Shown: positions 22,801 through 33,358 of the stretch, one piece after another
How positions within the stretch are numbered: position 1 is the first letter of the stretch
Layout of the letters: each line of letters begins with the position of its first letter
Notes under the pieces: model-generated
Databases searched by the model: none
The model's input: only the letters and a program-made list of their open reading frames with translations
Told to the model about the DNA's origin: nothing
Program-made: the position numbers and the translations under genes
Assembly (NCBI GenBank): GCA_963921825.1
Contig: OY997591.1
Span: forward strand, 38,585,825 to 38,649,824
Source of the DNA: Erodium maritimum
Taxonomy: Eukaryota > Streptophyta > Magnoliopsida > Geraniales > Geraniaceae
Length of the DNA stretch: 64,000 bases
Reading direction: 5' to 3'

Positions 22801-24048
22801 AGTCAGTATCCTTTGCACAGATACACGCAAACGTTCAGTTTGCGAACTCAAATAAAGACAACAGTTCAAACACACTAACGTTCACACGGCCTACGCTTAC
22901 TCTAGCGCGCTCATCATTAATACGTCCCACTGCTCACGCTATAATACTTTAAATATTAGCATTAGTAAAAGAAACCTCAAAGAGACCGCACCAACGTGCA
23001 CCAAACACGCGACGACAAACCGAACCACAAACGAATCAACGACCACCAAAATTTTAAAAACGACTCACTGGACCATGCCGGTAAACAACGCGGGCCGTGC
23101 CGCATTCCGGGCCGGCAACCAAGCCCTGCCGTACCCCGTGGCGGGCCGCCAGGTCCTGCCGTGTCCCGTTCCGGGCCAGCAGCCAGCTCCTGCCGTGCTC
23201 CGTTCCGGGCCGTCAGCCAGCTCTTTCCGTGCCCCGTTCCGGGCCGGCAGCCAGCTCCTTCCGTGCCCCGTTCCGGGCCGGCAGCCAGCTCCTGCCGTGC
23301 CCCGTTCCGGGCCGGCAGCCAGCTCTTGCCGTGCCCCATTCCGGGCCGGCAACCAGCTCCTGCCGTGCCCCGTTCCGGGCCGGCACCAAGGTCCTGCTAT
23401 TCCACCTACCGGGTCAAACCAGTGACTCCGATCTCCTAGCGATGATGATTTCGCCTTACTTACACCCGCTGTGTCAACCCTAGGGTATTCGTAACTTTAC
23501 CGGCTAATAACGACCCGTCCACTAGTACGTCGCAGACAAACGACCACCCAACACATAACACAGTAGGGCAACTAAAAACCGACCTCAATCATAAGCCAAC
23601 ACGGCCAATAACAACACAACCACACGACCCCCGCTCACCGGGCCAACCAAAGTCGAACCTTGCCCACCGGGCCAACCAAAATCAAAACATACGCCCACAA
23701 GGCCAATCAAGTTTAAAACACGCCAACAGGGTCAACCATTTTTAAAACTTTCACCTTTTCAGCTTAAAACCTCATTTCTTGACATCACGTAGTTACAACC
23801 CGGTCCAGGCGTCCCCGAACTACGTTGTACCGAATTGACATCAACACCGTCACCTTCGACTACAGGAGCGCTCCTGAGTCGACCCGCGACAGTTTAAAAA
23901 CAGTTCCAGCAATCACACACAATCAGTATGCCAACAACAAAATACTGCAACATACGCACAAACAAAAACAAGACTCAAGACATGACGGGTCTACACTGAC
24001 TCGACTCTCCCACCTAGTTGACGGACAGTCCGAGGTGTGAAACCTCGA
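22801..24048 (-). other. Untranslated leader of Tekay element C
   Basis: Leader equivalent to 13864-15081 with high identity throughout. It carries the minisatellite at 23095-23400 and several GGGCCAACCAAA pieces at 23640-23740. No gene is supported. Confidence 0.75.
23095..23400 (-). repeat. 34-bp minisatellite in the leader of element C
   Basis: About nine units with the core CCGTTCCGGGCCGGCAGCCA; the second unit is shortened by about 4 bp. The order of unit variants is not the same as in copy B (eight units), so the arrays have changed since the copies separated. Overlapping ORFs on both strands are artefacts of the repeat. Confidence 0.9.
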
Positions 24049-24060
24049 GCTCTGATACCA
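24049..24060 (-). other. Primer binding site of element C
   Basis: The minus strand reads TGGTATCAGAGC, three bases from the LTR start at 24064. Confidence 0.92.
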
Positions 24061-24063
24061 AAC

Positions 24064-26781
24064 TGTCACGCCCCAATTTCAGTAACCCGAACTCGGGACG
24101 TGAACATTTAAAACATAAAACACTTGAAACTTGTTTTGAATAAATACTTTGAAATTTCCATTCAGTTATCAAAAATAATAATATTTATAATACAAAAACG
24201 TCCCAACAGTGGACAAGGTACAGTATCCGTCACTAGACTCCGCTCCTAGCTCCACAAGCTTCAAGAGCTAACCTAGTCCGTCCGGTGATCAGTACCTGTA
24301 GGAAAAGCAGCTAGGGGTGAGCGTTCGCTCACCCCCACAGATAACAAACTGACTATGGCATAATAAGTAGATAAAGCCAGTAACACCAAAACCAAACCCA
24401 ACACCGGGACTACAGTCCCCAACTCAAGTACTCAACTGACCTACAACCCGTTACTTTCCTCAACAGACTCAACACTTGATAAAGTAATGTAGACCCGACA
24501 CAACTATCGACGACCTCCTCCAAGGACACGACAGAAAGACTACACAACGCCAAATAAGATCACAAAGGATCGCACACTAGCTGCTCAGTAACCAATCTCA
24601 ATCAGGTCAAGGATCGACCTATCGCAATTCCTCGACACGAAGTCGGATCAGGCTGTCGACCTATCGCAATTCATCGACACCAAGTAGGATCAGGCTGTCG
24701 ACCTATCGCAATTCATCGACACTAAGTCGGATCAGGATGTCGACCTTTCGCAATTCATCGACACTAATTCGGATCAGGCTGTCGACCTTTCGCAATTCAT
24801 CGACACAAAGTCGGATCAGGCTGTCGACCTTTCGAACTCACAACTTCAGGTAACCACAATCATAATCACAGGAAAGTTCAACACACAGGCACTCAAGGCC
24901 ACTCAAGATACCTCAACGGTCAAGACTCAGGTTCAACCACCCCACGGGTACTCACGGCCACTCAAGACACACCAACGGTCAAGACTCGGGCTCAACAACC
25001 CCACGGCACTAACGGCCACCCCAAAACACCAACAGTAAAACAGGGCACTCACGGCCACCCAAGACACCAATTTAAATAACACGGGCTCTCATGGCCACCC
25101 AAGACACCAACAATCACATACGGGCTCTCATGGCCACCCAAGACATAAATTAAACAGTCAACCTCCGGGCATGGTCATATGCCTCCAGTAATTCTAATAT
25201 CGCTAAGTTCTTTGTTCCTACGACACTACTAAGTGTCACATTCTTTTCTCATAAACGCTACATTCCCGTATCATGCTTTTCTAATATTTAAAATAAACCT
25301 ACTCAACCCACGACATCCCGGTGTCACATGCAGTTCTACTGTTAACTTTCCCTAATCAGGGCCGAGATCCGGCTACTTTTCCCTACCTCGTATAAAACTC
25401 CAAAAGTGCTCCACTAAGTCTCGATGTGATCCAAGTCACTCGCCGAGCTTCCCTTTGCCTCGGTCCGCAGCACGATCTAAAAGAACACAAATTTAAGGCA
25501 CTTTTAAACTAGTACGAAAAAACCGAAATTCAATAAACTTAACGCCCAAACGTAACCCCGACAATGTCGATCACTCCCAAACTTCCCAGTTACTCGACAT
25601 TGTCGATAAAGGACCCGTAAAGGCCCGATTCGCCCGACATGGCGAATCTGCCCGGGTTTTTTAAATGGCCTTCCGGGGCTCCAAAAGCCCTTGTTTTGTT
25701 ACCGATTCAATTAATTAACGTTTAAAGTTTCTAAAACCCGTTAATTACAACTTCTCCAATTTAAATCCAAATTTCGATTCGGAAGGATAATTGGTCCGGG
25801 GAACGTTTTAAACCTCCCGAACACTAAACCCAATCACCCGAGCACGTGGGCCCCACCCGGCCCACTTGGCCGTGGGCCCTAGGGTTCCAATGGGGCTCGG
25901 CCACCATGGTGGTGGCCGGCCCTAGGTCCGCCCAGACACCTCCTATGGTGGCCGGCCACCCCCTATGGTGGCCGGAGCTCCTCCCGAGCTTCCGGTGGGC
26001 GGAAAACGTTCAAGAAACCTCCAAACACCTCTAAAACGTCTCCAACACTTCCCCAACCTCAATACAACCCTAACCCATAGTTTTACACAAAACCCTAACC
26101 TTCAAAAGTTAACAAAACGACTTTCGGTTTAGGCCTTACCAACGAGGAAGACGAGGGGAAGAAGATTTCTCCTTTCCTTGAGACGATCCAATGGTTGATG
26201 ACGTGAATAGTACCACAAACCCTAACTTCTCTCTCTTTTCTCTCTTCTTCTCCTTCTCTCTCTAAAACTCTAATTTTCCCTTTTTTTTTCCTTTTTACAC
26301 ATGTGGCCGGCCACCCCCTTGTCCCCTCTAGTTTCCCCCCAAAACTAACACCACCACAATTAGGACAAGTGTCAAGGTGGGTCCCACACCTTTTGGAAAA
26401 TATCTACTTGATATTTTCCAATCAGATTCGCAAAAAACGGACGTTTCGGGCCCCAAACGGGCACTTTTCCCAAGAAATTACGAAACTTGACGGGCTACAA
26501 GGAAACGGCTCAACTAAGGCCCCTACGACGACGGTTAAGCTTTTTGGATCCAAAACGGTCCTCGAATGGACCAAAACGTCGCTCGGTTGACTTTTCCAGC
26601 GAAAATTTGATCAGAAAGTTGCCCTGAGTCCCCTGGAACTCATTTTGGTCGATAACGGGGTCAACTTAAGTCCGGTATGACCCTCGGGGTCAAATCAAGT
26701 TAAATTAAGTGTCTGTCTCAAAAATTTTAAATTCTCCTGTTTTTCGCAGGTTTGACTGACGTTGACCAGAAGTGGTTATTA
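24064..26781 (-). repeat. 5' LTR of Tekay element C
   Basis: On the plus strand it starts TGTCACGCCCC at 24064 and ends GTGGTTATTA at about 26781, lacking the last CA of the full terminus, then changes to copia RT sequence. Length is about 2.72 kb. It is very similar to LTR 15097-17944, differing by minisatellite number and by a small deletion near 25695 and another near 26605. Confidence 0.92.
24610..24845 (-). repeat. About 42-bp tandem repeat in LTR C
   Basis: About five units with the core CGCAATTCATCGACACTAAG then TCGGATCAGGCTGTCGACC. The equivalent array in LTR 15097-17944 has about half as many. Confidence 0.85.
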
Positions 26782-26783
26782 AA

Positions 26784-26985
26784 CGAGGATAAATCTTGAG
26801 TTTATAAGAAGGCTAGTGGGAGCAAGATTACCTTTCTAGTTCTCATTGAAAACGACATCCCAACCTTGCACGAGACTAAAGCTTTGTTGAGGAAGTGTTT
26901 TTCAATAAAGGACTTAGGCGATGCTTCTTATATCTTAAAGATTAAGATATGTAGAGATCGCACCATGAGGGTAATTGGGGTGTTG
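26784..26985 (+). pseudogene. Ty1/copia reverse transcriptase fragment
   Basis: The plus strand encodes RRLVGARLPF-like noise in one frame, but in the copia frame reads KKASGSKITFLVL, then NDIPTLHETKALLRKCFSIK and DLGDASYILKIKICRDRTMR. These match the region after the YVDD motif of plant copia reverse transcriptase and the sequence at 36605-36690. The YVDD itself is deleted between FLVL and NDIP. It is possibly the far side of the same copia element whose gag ends at 10611, with the gypsy tandem in between. Confidence 0.8.
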
Positions 26986-27149
26986 ATATGGTGAGCAATA
27001 TTTTTTTGCTTAGTTGAGAGTATGATCGCCATTCGAGGTTTCCCTTACGTGGGCGAGTATTTGAGGTATTGATATCATGAGCAGTTGTGACGGTTTGGTG
27101 TTAGGTTTTGAGGTAGTTGTTTGCCCTGTTTAGATTGGTAAGTTGTTGA

Positions 27150-27786
27150 TGCTTTACTATTATGCCATAATCAAACGGGTATCCGTGGAGGTAGGGACGA
27201 GTAGCGAATATTGGTTTGATTGCAGAAAGTTACAAGTAAATGCTCATAGGATCGTGTGAGGGTTGTGCTTTACCTTGTCTGTGTGACTAATGGAATGGTT
27301 GTTCAGGTCTCTGATTTGGGGTCTCCATTACGTGCACGGGTTTTAGATGGTTGGGGAAATTGGCAATGATTTGTGTGACAGTCGGGTTTAACATGTGATT
27401 TGGGGTAGTAGTTCCCTGTGTTATTGTTTGTTGCCGGTGTTCCCAGCATTTCTGCTGGTATGCCGTAGTCAGTCTGGTGTCCGTGGTGGTGACGAACGCT
27501 TACCCTCTGCTGGGTTTCCTACAGGTACCGTTCGCGAGGCGGACTAGGAGGATCTCTCGAGGCTTGAAGAGCTGGGAGCGAGAGTCCGGGCTGTCGGGGT
27601 TGTCTAGCGACGTACACTCTTGTTTTAGTGTTCTTTCGTTTTTTTTGAATTAAAACTCGGTTGTAAAATTATTGTTTTGATTAATAATAGTGGTAATTTT
27701 AAAAAGGTTTATTAAATGTTTGAAAATCGTTTTACTGTTTCACCGTTCGCATTTGGGGTTCGATCATGCTGAATTCGGGGCGTGAC
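27150..27786 (+). repeat. Tekay LTR remnant, 3' part
   Basis: The segment contains TGCCGTAGTCAGTCTGGTGT, the acceptor-like TTTCCTACAGGTACCG near 27515-27530, GAGGCTTGAAGAGCTGGGAG and the LTR end GGGGCGTGACA at 27786. It lacks the first two thirds of an LTR and is followed by copia sequence, not by a primer site. Sequence between 26986 and 27150 is weakly LTR-like and rearranged. Confidence 0.75.
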
Positions 27787-28135
27787 ATCATCTACATACA
27801 GCACTAAAAATACGATCGCGCTCCCACTAACCTTCTTGTACACACAAGGCACATCTTTGTACTTGATGAAGTCAAATCCTTCGACTTATTCATCAAAACA
27901 AAGATTCAAACTTTGTCGAGCCTGCTTTAATCCATGAATGGATTTCTGCAGGTAGTCAATGGTCTCTTGATAGGATGTGGATTCGACTTGATCCACAGCT
28001 ATCACGTCATTAATCTCTGAAGTGAGAAACCCATATCTGATAAGGGCTTGGAGTGTCCTATCAGACCTCCTTTGTACTTGTGGTACAACCTCAAGTACTA
28101 CATTCTCTTGTTCATGTACTTGAGTAACCATTTTA
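27787..28135 (-). pseudogene. Ty1/copia reverse transcriptase fragment, antisense
   Basis: On the minus strand 28131-27886 reads RRSDRTLQALIRYGFLTSEI then KSIHGLKQARQSLNLCFDE, the copia KSIYGLKQASRSWNLRFDE motif. Beyond a stop, 27885-27787 gives VPCVYKKVSGSAIVFLVL followed by YVDD, the catalytic motif. Most of the N-terminal RT is deleted between the two parts. Its orientation is opposite to the copia fragment at 26784. Confidence 0.82.
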
Positions 28136-28195
28136 TTAATGAAATGATAATACCGTCCATGATCACGATTGGCCTAGGGCACAAAAACCAACAAA

Positions 28196-30762
28196 CACTG
28201 CCCTTGGACTTTGAACTAAAAGACAAGAAAGGATGGGGGTATTTTTTCCTTTTGGTGTGTGTTTGAATTTAAAACAAAATAAAAAGAGAAAGGTAGAGAG
28301 AGGGTCGGCCAAATCAGAAAAAAGAGAGAGAAAAGGAGAGAGAAAGAAGAGAGAAGAAGGAGAAGAGGAAAGGAGAAGAAAGGTCGAGGTTTTAGGGTTT
28401 TATCGACGATCCGACCGTTGGATCGTCTCTTTTCTTGCATATTCGACATCCTCTCATCGTTCCCTACGGTAGGAAACCGAAAACTTTTCATTTCGACGTG
28501 TTTGAATTCTGGGGTTTTGATTATAATATGTTAAATGATGAACAATTGAGGTTTAGGATTCGTTAGGAACGTTTTGCGGTGAAAAGGATCGGTTTCCGGT
28601 GACCGGAGGCTCACGGGAGCTCCGGCCACCGTGAGCCACCGTGGGTGGTGGCTGGCCGTGGTGTGGACCGGCCACGGTAGTGTCGGACCGGTCCAAACCG
28701 GTCCAGCCACCCACTGCCTAAGGATGGTCCAGTGGGGCCCACGTGGTCGGGAATCTGGTTTTTCGTGTTCGGGTGGTCTTGGATGATCCCCGAGTCGATG
28801 ATTCAAACCCGTATTAAATTATGGAATTAAATCGGGAAAATTGGAAATGTCGGGTTTAGAAACTTTAAACGCGAATTTAATCGCTCAGACATCGGAATTT
28901 GCTTCCGTCGAATGCGTTGGAACACACGAATTATACTAGGATCATAGAAACGAAAATTGGAATTTTCGGAGCCCCGAAAGGTCGTTTTTCGATCCCGGGC
29001 AGATTTGCCGAGCCTGGCGAATCGGGCTTTTCCGGGCCCATTGTTGACACTATCGAGTAATTGGGAAGTTTGGGAGTGATCGACATTGTCGGGGTTGCTT
29101 TTGGGCGTTAAGTTCATTAAATTCTGTTTTGCCTGCATATTTAAAAAGTGTATTATTTTTTTGATCACCTTAGACCGTGCCACCGACCGCGAAAAGAGAA
29201 GGCTAAGTGGGTGATCGTGAGCATTGCCGGAGCGTGAGCATCGGACTTGGAACGCTTTACGAGATAGAGAAAAGTAGCCGGATATCGGCCTTGACTAGGG
29301 AAAGTTATCAATAGAAATGCATGTGGCACTTGGTGGTGTCGTAGGTTAAGTGAACTTATCGAACAATAGAAATGCATGTTGCACTTGGTGGTTCCGCAGG
29401 GTAAGTGAACGTATCGACCAATAGAAATGCATGTGGCACTTGGTAGTGCCGTAGGTTAAGGAAACTTATCATACGATAGAAGTGCATGTGGGCACCTGGT
29501 TGTGTCGTTAGGTTGTGGAACCTTGCCGTGCTGTAGAATCACATGTGGCACCTGGTTGTGCCCGTAGGTTGAGTGAACTGTTTGTGTTTGCATGTGGCCA
29601 TCTGTGCATGTGGGGTGTTGAACCCGTATGTTATTGAATGACTTGCTGAGTGGTAGTTAGTCGTTATGTTATTTTCGCTATTTTGCTAAGTATTCTGTGT
29701 TTATAGTGTTGGTGTGGAGGTTTGGCCCGCCTGTCGACTCGCCATCGACAAAGGGTGCCACGGTACCGGGTTGAGGTTGGCCCACCTTCCGACTAGTTAT
29801 CGGTAAAGTGTTGCGAGATTCCGCGATGAAGGAGAGGCCCTCCTTCCGACTAGCAATCATAAAAGTGTTGCTATGTGCCGCGATGAGGTGCGCTGCCTTC
29901 CCGATGGCGGTCGGGTAAAATATGAGGCTACGCCGGGCCTAGCCGGTTTGCTACCGGAAACCATGTAGTGTGTGGTTTGTTGTTATTGTGTGACATTGCT
30001 TGTGACCTTTGTGTGTGGGTGAAGGTATGGCCCGCCTGTCGACTCGCCATCGACAAAGGGTGCCACGGTTCTGCGATGAAGGATAGGCCCTCCGTCCAAC
30101 TAGCACTCGGAAAAGTGTTGCTATGTGCCGCGATGAGGTACGCTGCCTTCCCGATCGGCGGTCGGGTAAAATGTAGGGCTACGTCAGGCCCAACGTCCTC
30201 CTAACGTAAAATCATGTTGTAGGTGTGGTATTGCGTGATTTTGGTCATGGTTGTGTTATGTTTATTGAGGTCGTCATTACTGTGTGACTGCGTCGGGTCT
30301 ACATTACGTGCACGGGTGTTAGATGGTTGGGGAAGTTTGACAGTTATTGGTGTGACAGTCGGGTTATTATGTGTTGTGGGGTAGTGGTCCCCTGTGTTTG
30401 TTGATTAATGCCGGTGTCCCCGACATTTCTGTTGGTATGCAGTAGTCAATCTGGTATACGTGGCGGTGAGCGAAACGCTCACCCCTCGCTGCTTTTCGTA
30501 CAGGTACTGGCCGCGAGGCGGGGTAGGAGAACTCTCGAAGCTTGAAGAGCTGGGAGCGGGAGTCCGGTTCTTTGGTAGTTTAGCGACGTACATTTTTGCT
30601 TTTTGTTCGCTTGTTTTGAACGTATTTTCAGTTGTAAAAATATTGTTTTGAATAATGATAATTGGCGTTGTGAAGCGGGTTGTTAAAATGTTTGAAAATT
30701 TACTATACTTGTTTCACCGTTCGCATTCCGGGTTCGGTCATACCGAAAATCGGGGCGTGACA
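28196..30762 (+). repeat. Truncated solo Tekay LTR
   Basis: From about 28196 (CCCTTGGACTTTGAACTAAA) the sequence follows LTR A from its position 3110 to the end GGGGCGTGACA at 30762. The first about 400 bp are missing. No primer site follows; instead the sequence continues as a copy of the CACCTCAAATG dispersed repeat, so this is a solo LTR or LTR fragment. It carries both tandem-repeat blocks of LTR A and the splice-like acceptor TTTTCGTACAG near 30503. ORFs at 28216-28491 come from a GA-rich leader and are not genes. Confidence 0.88.
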
Positions 30763-31590
30763 TATTGCCCGGCCCATCTCCAATTTGTCTCGACCATCCC
30801 CGGAAACTGGTCTACCGGTCTAAATTATTTGCGGGCCCGCCTCAAATGTGTCTCCACAAACCTCAAAACAGTGGTTGTCCAGCAGAAATTCCCCATGAAC
30901 ACCACTATGTTAACTTTTTCCTCCGGACCTATCCTCTATACTCATCTATGAACTATTTCAAGAATCCATTTCTTCATTAAAGGGAGTATTTCTTTTTTTT
31001 TTTTTCATGTCCCGTCCGCCCACCGCCTCTAAGTCAGGTGGCCTGCCTAGGTATATATTTAGTTTAGCTTAAACAAAAACATATTACACAAACAAACAAA
31101 CTACTAAATTCTTTAAATGTGGTCATTAAAATACTAGAATATTAAATGGTTGTCCATAAAGCATGGCCGGCGACACAAGACCAATCTCATCTTTCACCAC
31201 ACGAATACGGGTAGATCCCACAAATACATGTTTTACATACCCATATCGGCCAAACATTTTACCGGTCGGGACACTGCTCGTCATTCAAGGTCCATCTTGT
31301 TCTTGGCCTATCCACGTACATATCATGACATTTATACAGAGCATGAAGCGTTAGAACCGGTGATTAAAGCATATCACATCTTAACAGGGGAGTCACGTGT
31401 TGTACATATCACATCTTAAGATTTTTAACAGTATTGCGTCTTGATCATAACACACCCCAACATTGTCATATTTCCGTGCAAGATCTGTGCAGATTAACTG
31501 TTCCGCCGAATCATCTGCATTTGAATTACGCTTTAGCCGAATCCGTACGAAATCTTGATTTAAAAAATACATCATTACAAGAATCCCTTA
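30763..31590 (+). other. Dispersed repeat copy and non-coding spacer
   Basis: The first about 210 bp are a diverged copy of the dispersed repeat (GGCCCATCTCCAATTTGTCT ... AAGAATCCA). A T-rich tract lies at 30990-31005. Overlapping ORFs near 31150-31420 have no recognisable features; a piece near 31250 (AACATTTTACCGGTCGGGAC) recurs near 49236, which argues for a repeat and against a gene. Confidence 0.55.
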
Positions 31591-31593
31591 ATG

Positions 31594-31658
31594 ATGACAC
31601 GTGTCATTATCCGATGTAATCATAATCTTTCTTGCTTGTGTTTTTTCTATAAATACCC
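31594..31658 (+). promoter_or_regulatory. G-box/ABRE and TATA promoter upstream of the hairpin locus
   Basis: A perfect 14-bp palindrome ATGACACGTGTCAT (31594-31607) contains the G-box CACGTG, a bZIP/ABRE-type site. CTATAAATACC at 31648-31658 is a canonical plant TATA box about 50 bp further on. Transcription would begin near 31680-31690, about 100 bp before the left arm of the inverted repeat. Confidence 0.65.
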
Positions 31659-31724
31659 ACTAATGCTTGCCCAATCCTACCCCTCAAACATCAACCCCAA
31701 TCGATAATTTCGTTCCTTTTGACC

Positions 31725-31874
31725 ATGCAGCTCGACGTAGGGGTCTTTCAATCCAAACCAAGGGAAGACAGACTGTGGAAGAGAGTTTCTTCCCACCAAT
31801 ATTTGCTTTACTCTTTTCTTCTCCTCTTGCAGCCTCTCTTCCACAAACAATACGTTTTTGTCCATGAATCTTGA
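31725..31874 (+). CDS. Short ORF, first ATG after the TATA box
   Basis: 49 codons from the first ATG downstream of the predicted start site (ACCATGC context), reading MQLDVGVFQSKPREDRLWKR and then a Leu-rich stretch, ending TGA at 31872-31874. It overlaps the left arm of the hairpin. No family is recognised. It may be an upstream ORF of a hairpin transcript and not a protein gene. Confidence 0.25.
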   Translation: MQLDVGVFQSKPREDRLWKRVSSHQYLLYSFLLLLQPLFHKQYVFVHES

Positions 31875-32171
31875 ACACTATGTTCACATGGAGACCCGAA
31901 ATGTTCATGCCTTCATCCGTGTACTCATTTATATTTAAACAGACACCTAACAATTCCCCGACTCGACATAACCAAATAATTTGGTTATGTCGAGTCGGGG
32001 AATTGTTAGGTGCTTGTTTATTTATAAATGAGTATACGGATGAAGGTATCAACATTTCGGGTCTCCATGTGAACACAAAGTTCAAGTTCCATGGACAAAT
32101 ACGTATTGTTTGTGGAAGAGAGACTGCTAGAGGAGAAGGAAGAGTAAAGCAAGTGTCAGTGGAAAGAAAAA
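31785..32171 (+). repeat. Near-perfect inverted repeat (hairpin), about 193-bp arms
   Basis: The left arm 31785-31977 and right arm 31979-32171 are reverse complements around one base at 31978, with roughly 85-90% identity by eye. The central 22 positions around CATAACCAAAT pair perfectly. Differences are single bases, such as GGCATGAAC against GGTATCAAC, and 1-bp indels. Transcription from the promoter at 31594-31658 would give a long fold-back RNA. This form is expected of hairpin-siRNA or young MIRNA loci made by inverted gene duplication. That role is inferred. Confidence 0.85.
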
Positions 32172-32335
32172 GTACCGTGCGAGAAGGTGGGATCTTTTGG
32201 CGCGCTGGAGTAGTAGTTATTTGTTGCACGAAACCTGGGTTGGGTATTCCATTAGTTAAATTAGTTATCGATGTAAGGCGACATATTTCTTATCTTCCAT
32301 ATAAACTATGTAAACGGCCTTTTGTTCAGTTGTAA
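31979..32335 (+). pseudogene. Unknown reading frame in the right arm of the inverted repeat
   Basis: A frame open from 31871 to 32335 crosses the hairpin. The right-arm part reads RVGELLGACLFINEYTDEGI, then FKFHGQIRIVCGRETARGEG and ends VDVRRHISYLPYKL..VQL. The left arm on the minus strand encodes a related peptide (ELLGVCLNINEYTDEGMNIS). The likely parent of the duplication is therefore a gene in this frame. No family is recognised. 31725-31978 is regulatory/left arm, so a complete N terminus for the parent gene is not obvious. Confidence 0.35.
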
Positions 32336-32389
32336 ACTTGTAATAGAATGCTTGTAGTCCATCAATAACAACTCATGTAGCTCATTTGA

Positions 32390-32640
32390 ATTAACAAACG
32401 TGACTCGAACGGCCGACCCACCTCAAACATGTCTCGATCAACCCTAAAAATATCTCGACCGACCTTGACTATTGGCCGGCCCACCTAAAATGTGTCTTGA
32501 CCAACCTCAAAACAACGGTCCTCCACCAATAATTCTACCTGCCCAATACACATCATTACCCTTTTCCTCCAACCACCTCCCTGAATTCCTCCTCTATGAA
32601 CCCTTTCACGAAACCACTACTTCCCACAGTCACTAGCTCA
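32390..32640 (+). repeat. Dispersed repeat, copy 2
   Basis: Two consecutive partial units, the second containing TATTGGCCGGCCCACC and TGTCTTGACCAACCTCAAAA, then CGGTCCTCCACCAATAATTC and CCTCTATGAACCCTTTCACG. It is in the same orientation as the other copies and lies about 330 bp beyond the stop codon of the minus-strand gene at 32969. Confidence 0.75.
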
Positions 32641-32865
32641 ACTCAAGAGGGGGACTTCCTTATCCCAAGTCACAATCGTACTTATAAATTTAAAAGATGT
32701 GCGGTTATAGAACGAACAGAGTATTACTTGACTGGAGAATACAAGGAACCTTGTTTGCGAATAACATTGTTTACATTTCCATATTTGGCAGGATCTGATA
32801 ATATTGTGCAATTTTATGCACAAATAGTCAAACAAAAGCTTCTCATTGATTCATATGGTGTCTGA
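32596..32865 (+). CDS. Hypothetical short ORF partly within dispersed repeat
   Basis: 89 codons: the first about 15 residues come from the dispersed repeat (MNPFTKPLLPTV), the remainder reads SHNRTYKFKRCAVIERTEYY and YKEPCLRITLFTFPYLAGSD and does not look low-complexity. No TATA box or family match is evident. It could be a relic of another small gene. Coding status is uncertain. Confidence 0.2.
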   Translation: MNPFTKPLLPTVTSSTQEGDFLIPSHNRTYKFKRCAVIERTEYYLTGEYKEPCLRITLFTFPYLAGSDNIVQFYAQIVKQKLLIDSYGV

Positions 32866-32968
32866 AACACCAACCAAAATCAGGACACCAAACAGAAGAA
32901 CCAAAAGCCAACACAAAAGACATGAAACACAAGTAAAAGTACATGCAATCCATCATTGGTCTTATCTC

Positions 32969-33232
32969 TTAGGAGTTCTGTTTCACAATGCTTCCAAGTA
33001 TGGAGTAATACTCCCTGAGTGTCACCATCATGCTTTCCATGGAAACTTTGTGATGTTGTGGCGCGTTGGTCATGTCATCTTCTTCCCATTCAGCCATCAG
33101 GTTGAACAACCTGTTATGTGCTATTATCAAATGTGACTTGATTATGGAAAGCTTCAGTTCACGCAGCTCACGTACCGAATCATAATGTTCTTTCTCTATA
33201 AGTTCCTGTTTGAGTTTTTTGCGGGAAGCCAT
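32969..33232 (-). CDS. Small intronless gene, helix-rich protein of unknown function
   Basis: 87 residues from ATG at 33232 (AAAATGGCTTCC context) to a stop at 32969. It starts MASRKKLKQELIEKEHYDSV and continues with charged, leucine-spaced segments (RELRELKLSIIKSHLIIAHN, MVTLREYYSILGSIVKQ), consistent with two amphipathic helices separated by an acidic loop EWEEDD. There is no signal peptide or membrane segment. A TATA box (CCCATAAATAAATA, minus strand) lies near 33297-33284, about 55 bp upstream, with G-box/RY modules beyond. The family is not recognised; the promoter suggests a real transcribed gene. Confidence 0.55.
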   Translation of the reverse strand: MASRKKLKQELIEKEHYDSVRELRELKLSIIKSHLIIAHNRLFNLMAEWEEDDMTNAPQHHKVSMESMMVTLREYYSILGSIVKQNS

Positions 33233-33283
33233 TTTGTCTCTATGATATAGTGATTCAGAAGAGAGGTGAATGTGAAGAATATT

Positions 33284-33297
33284 TATTTATGGGGGAT
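33284..33297 (-). promoter_or_regulatory. TATA box of the gene at 32969-33232
   Basis: The minus strand reads CCCATAAATAAATA, about 55 bp before the ATG at 33232, leaving a leader of some 20-30 bp. Confidence 0.6.
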
Positions 33298-33358
33298 ATA
33301 ATGTGTATTTTATAGTGGAATTTTACAAGAACAATTGTCTGATGTGATTAAGAAGAGA

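Noticed and set aside
28216-28491. Lys/Arg/Glu-rich plus ORF and Leu/Ser/Phe-rich minus ORF (also 3124-3399)
   Set aside because: GA-rich LTR leader sequence; composition-driven frames within an LTR.
31150-31420. Two plus-strand ORFs of 63-89 residues
   Set aside because: Different frames of the same segment, part of which recurs near 49236 as a repeat; no motif.
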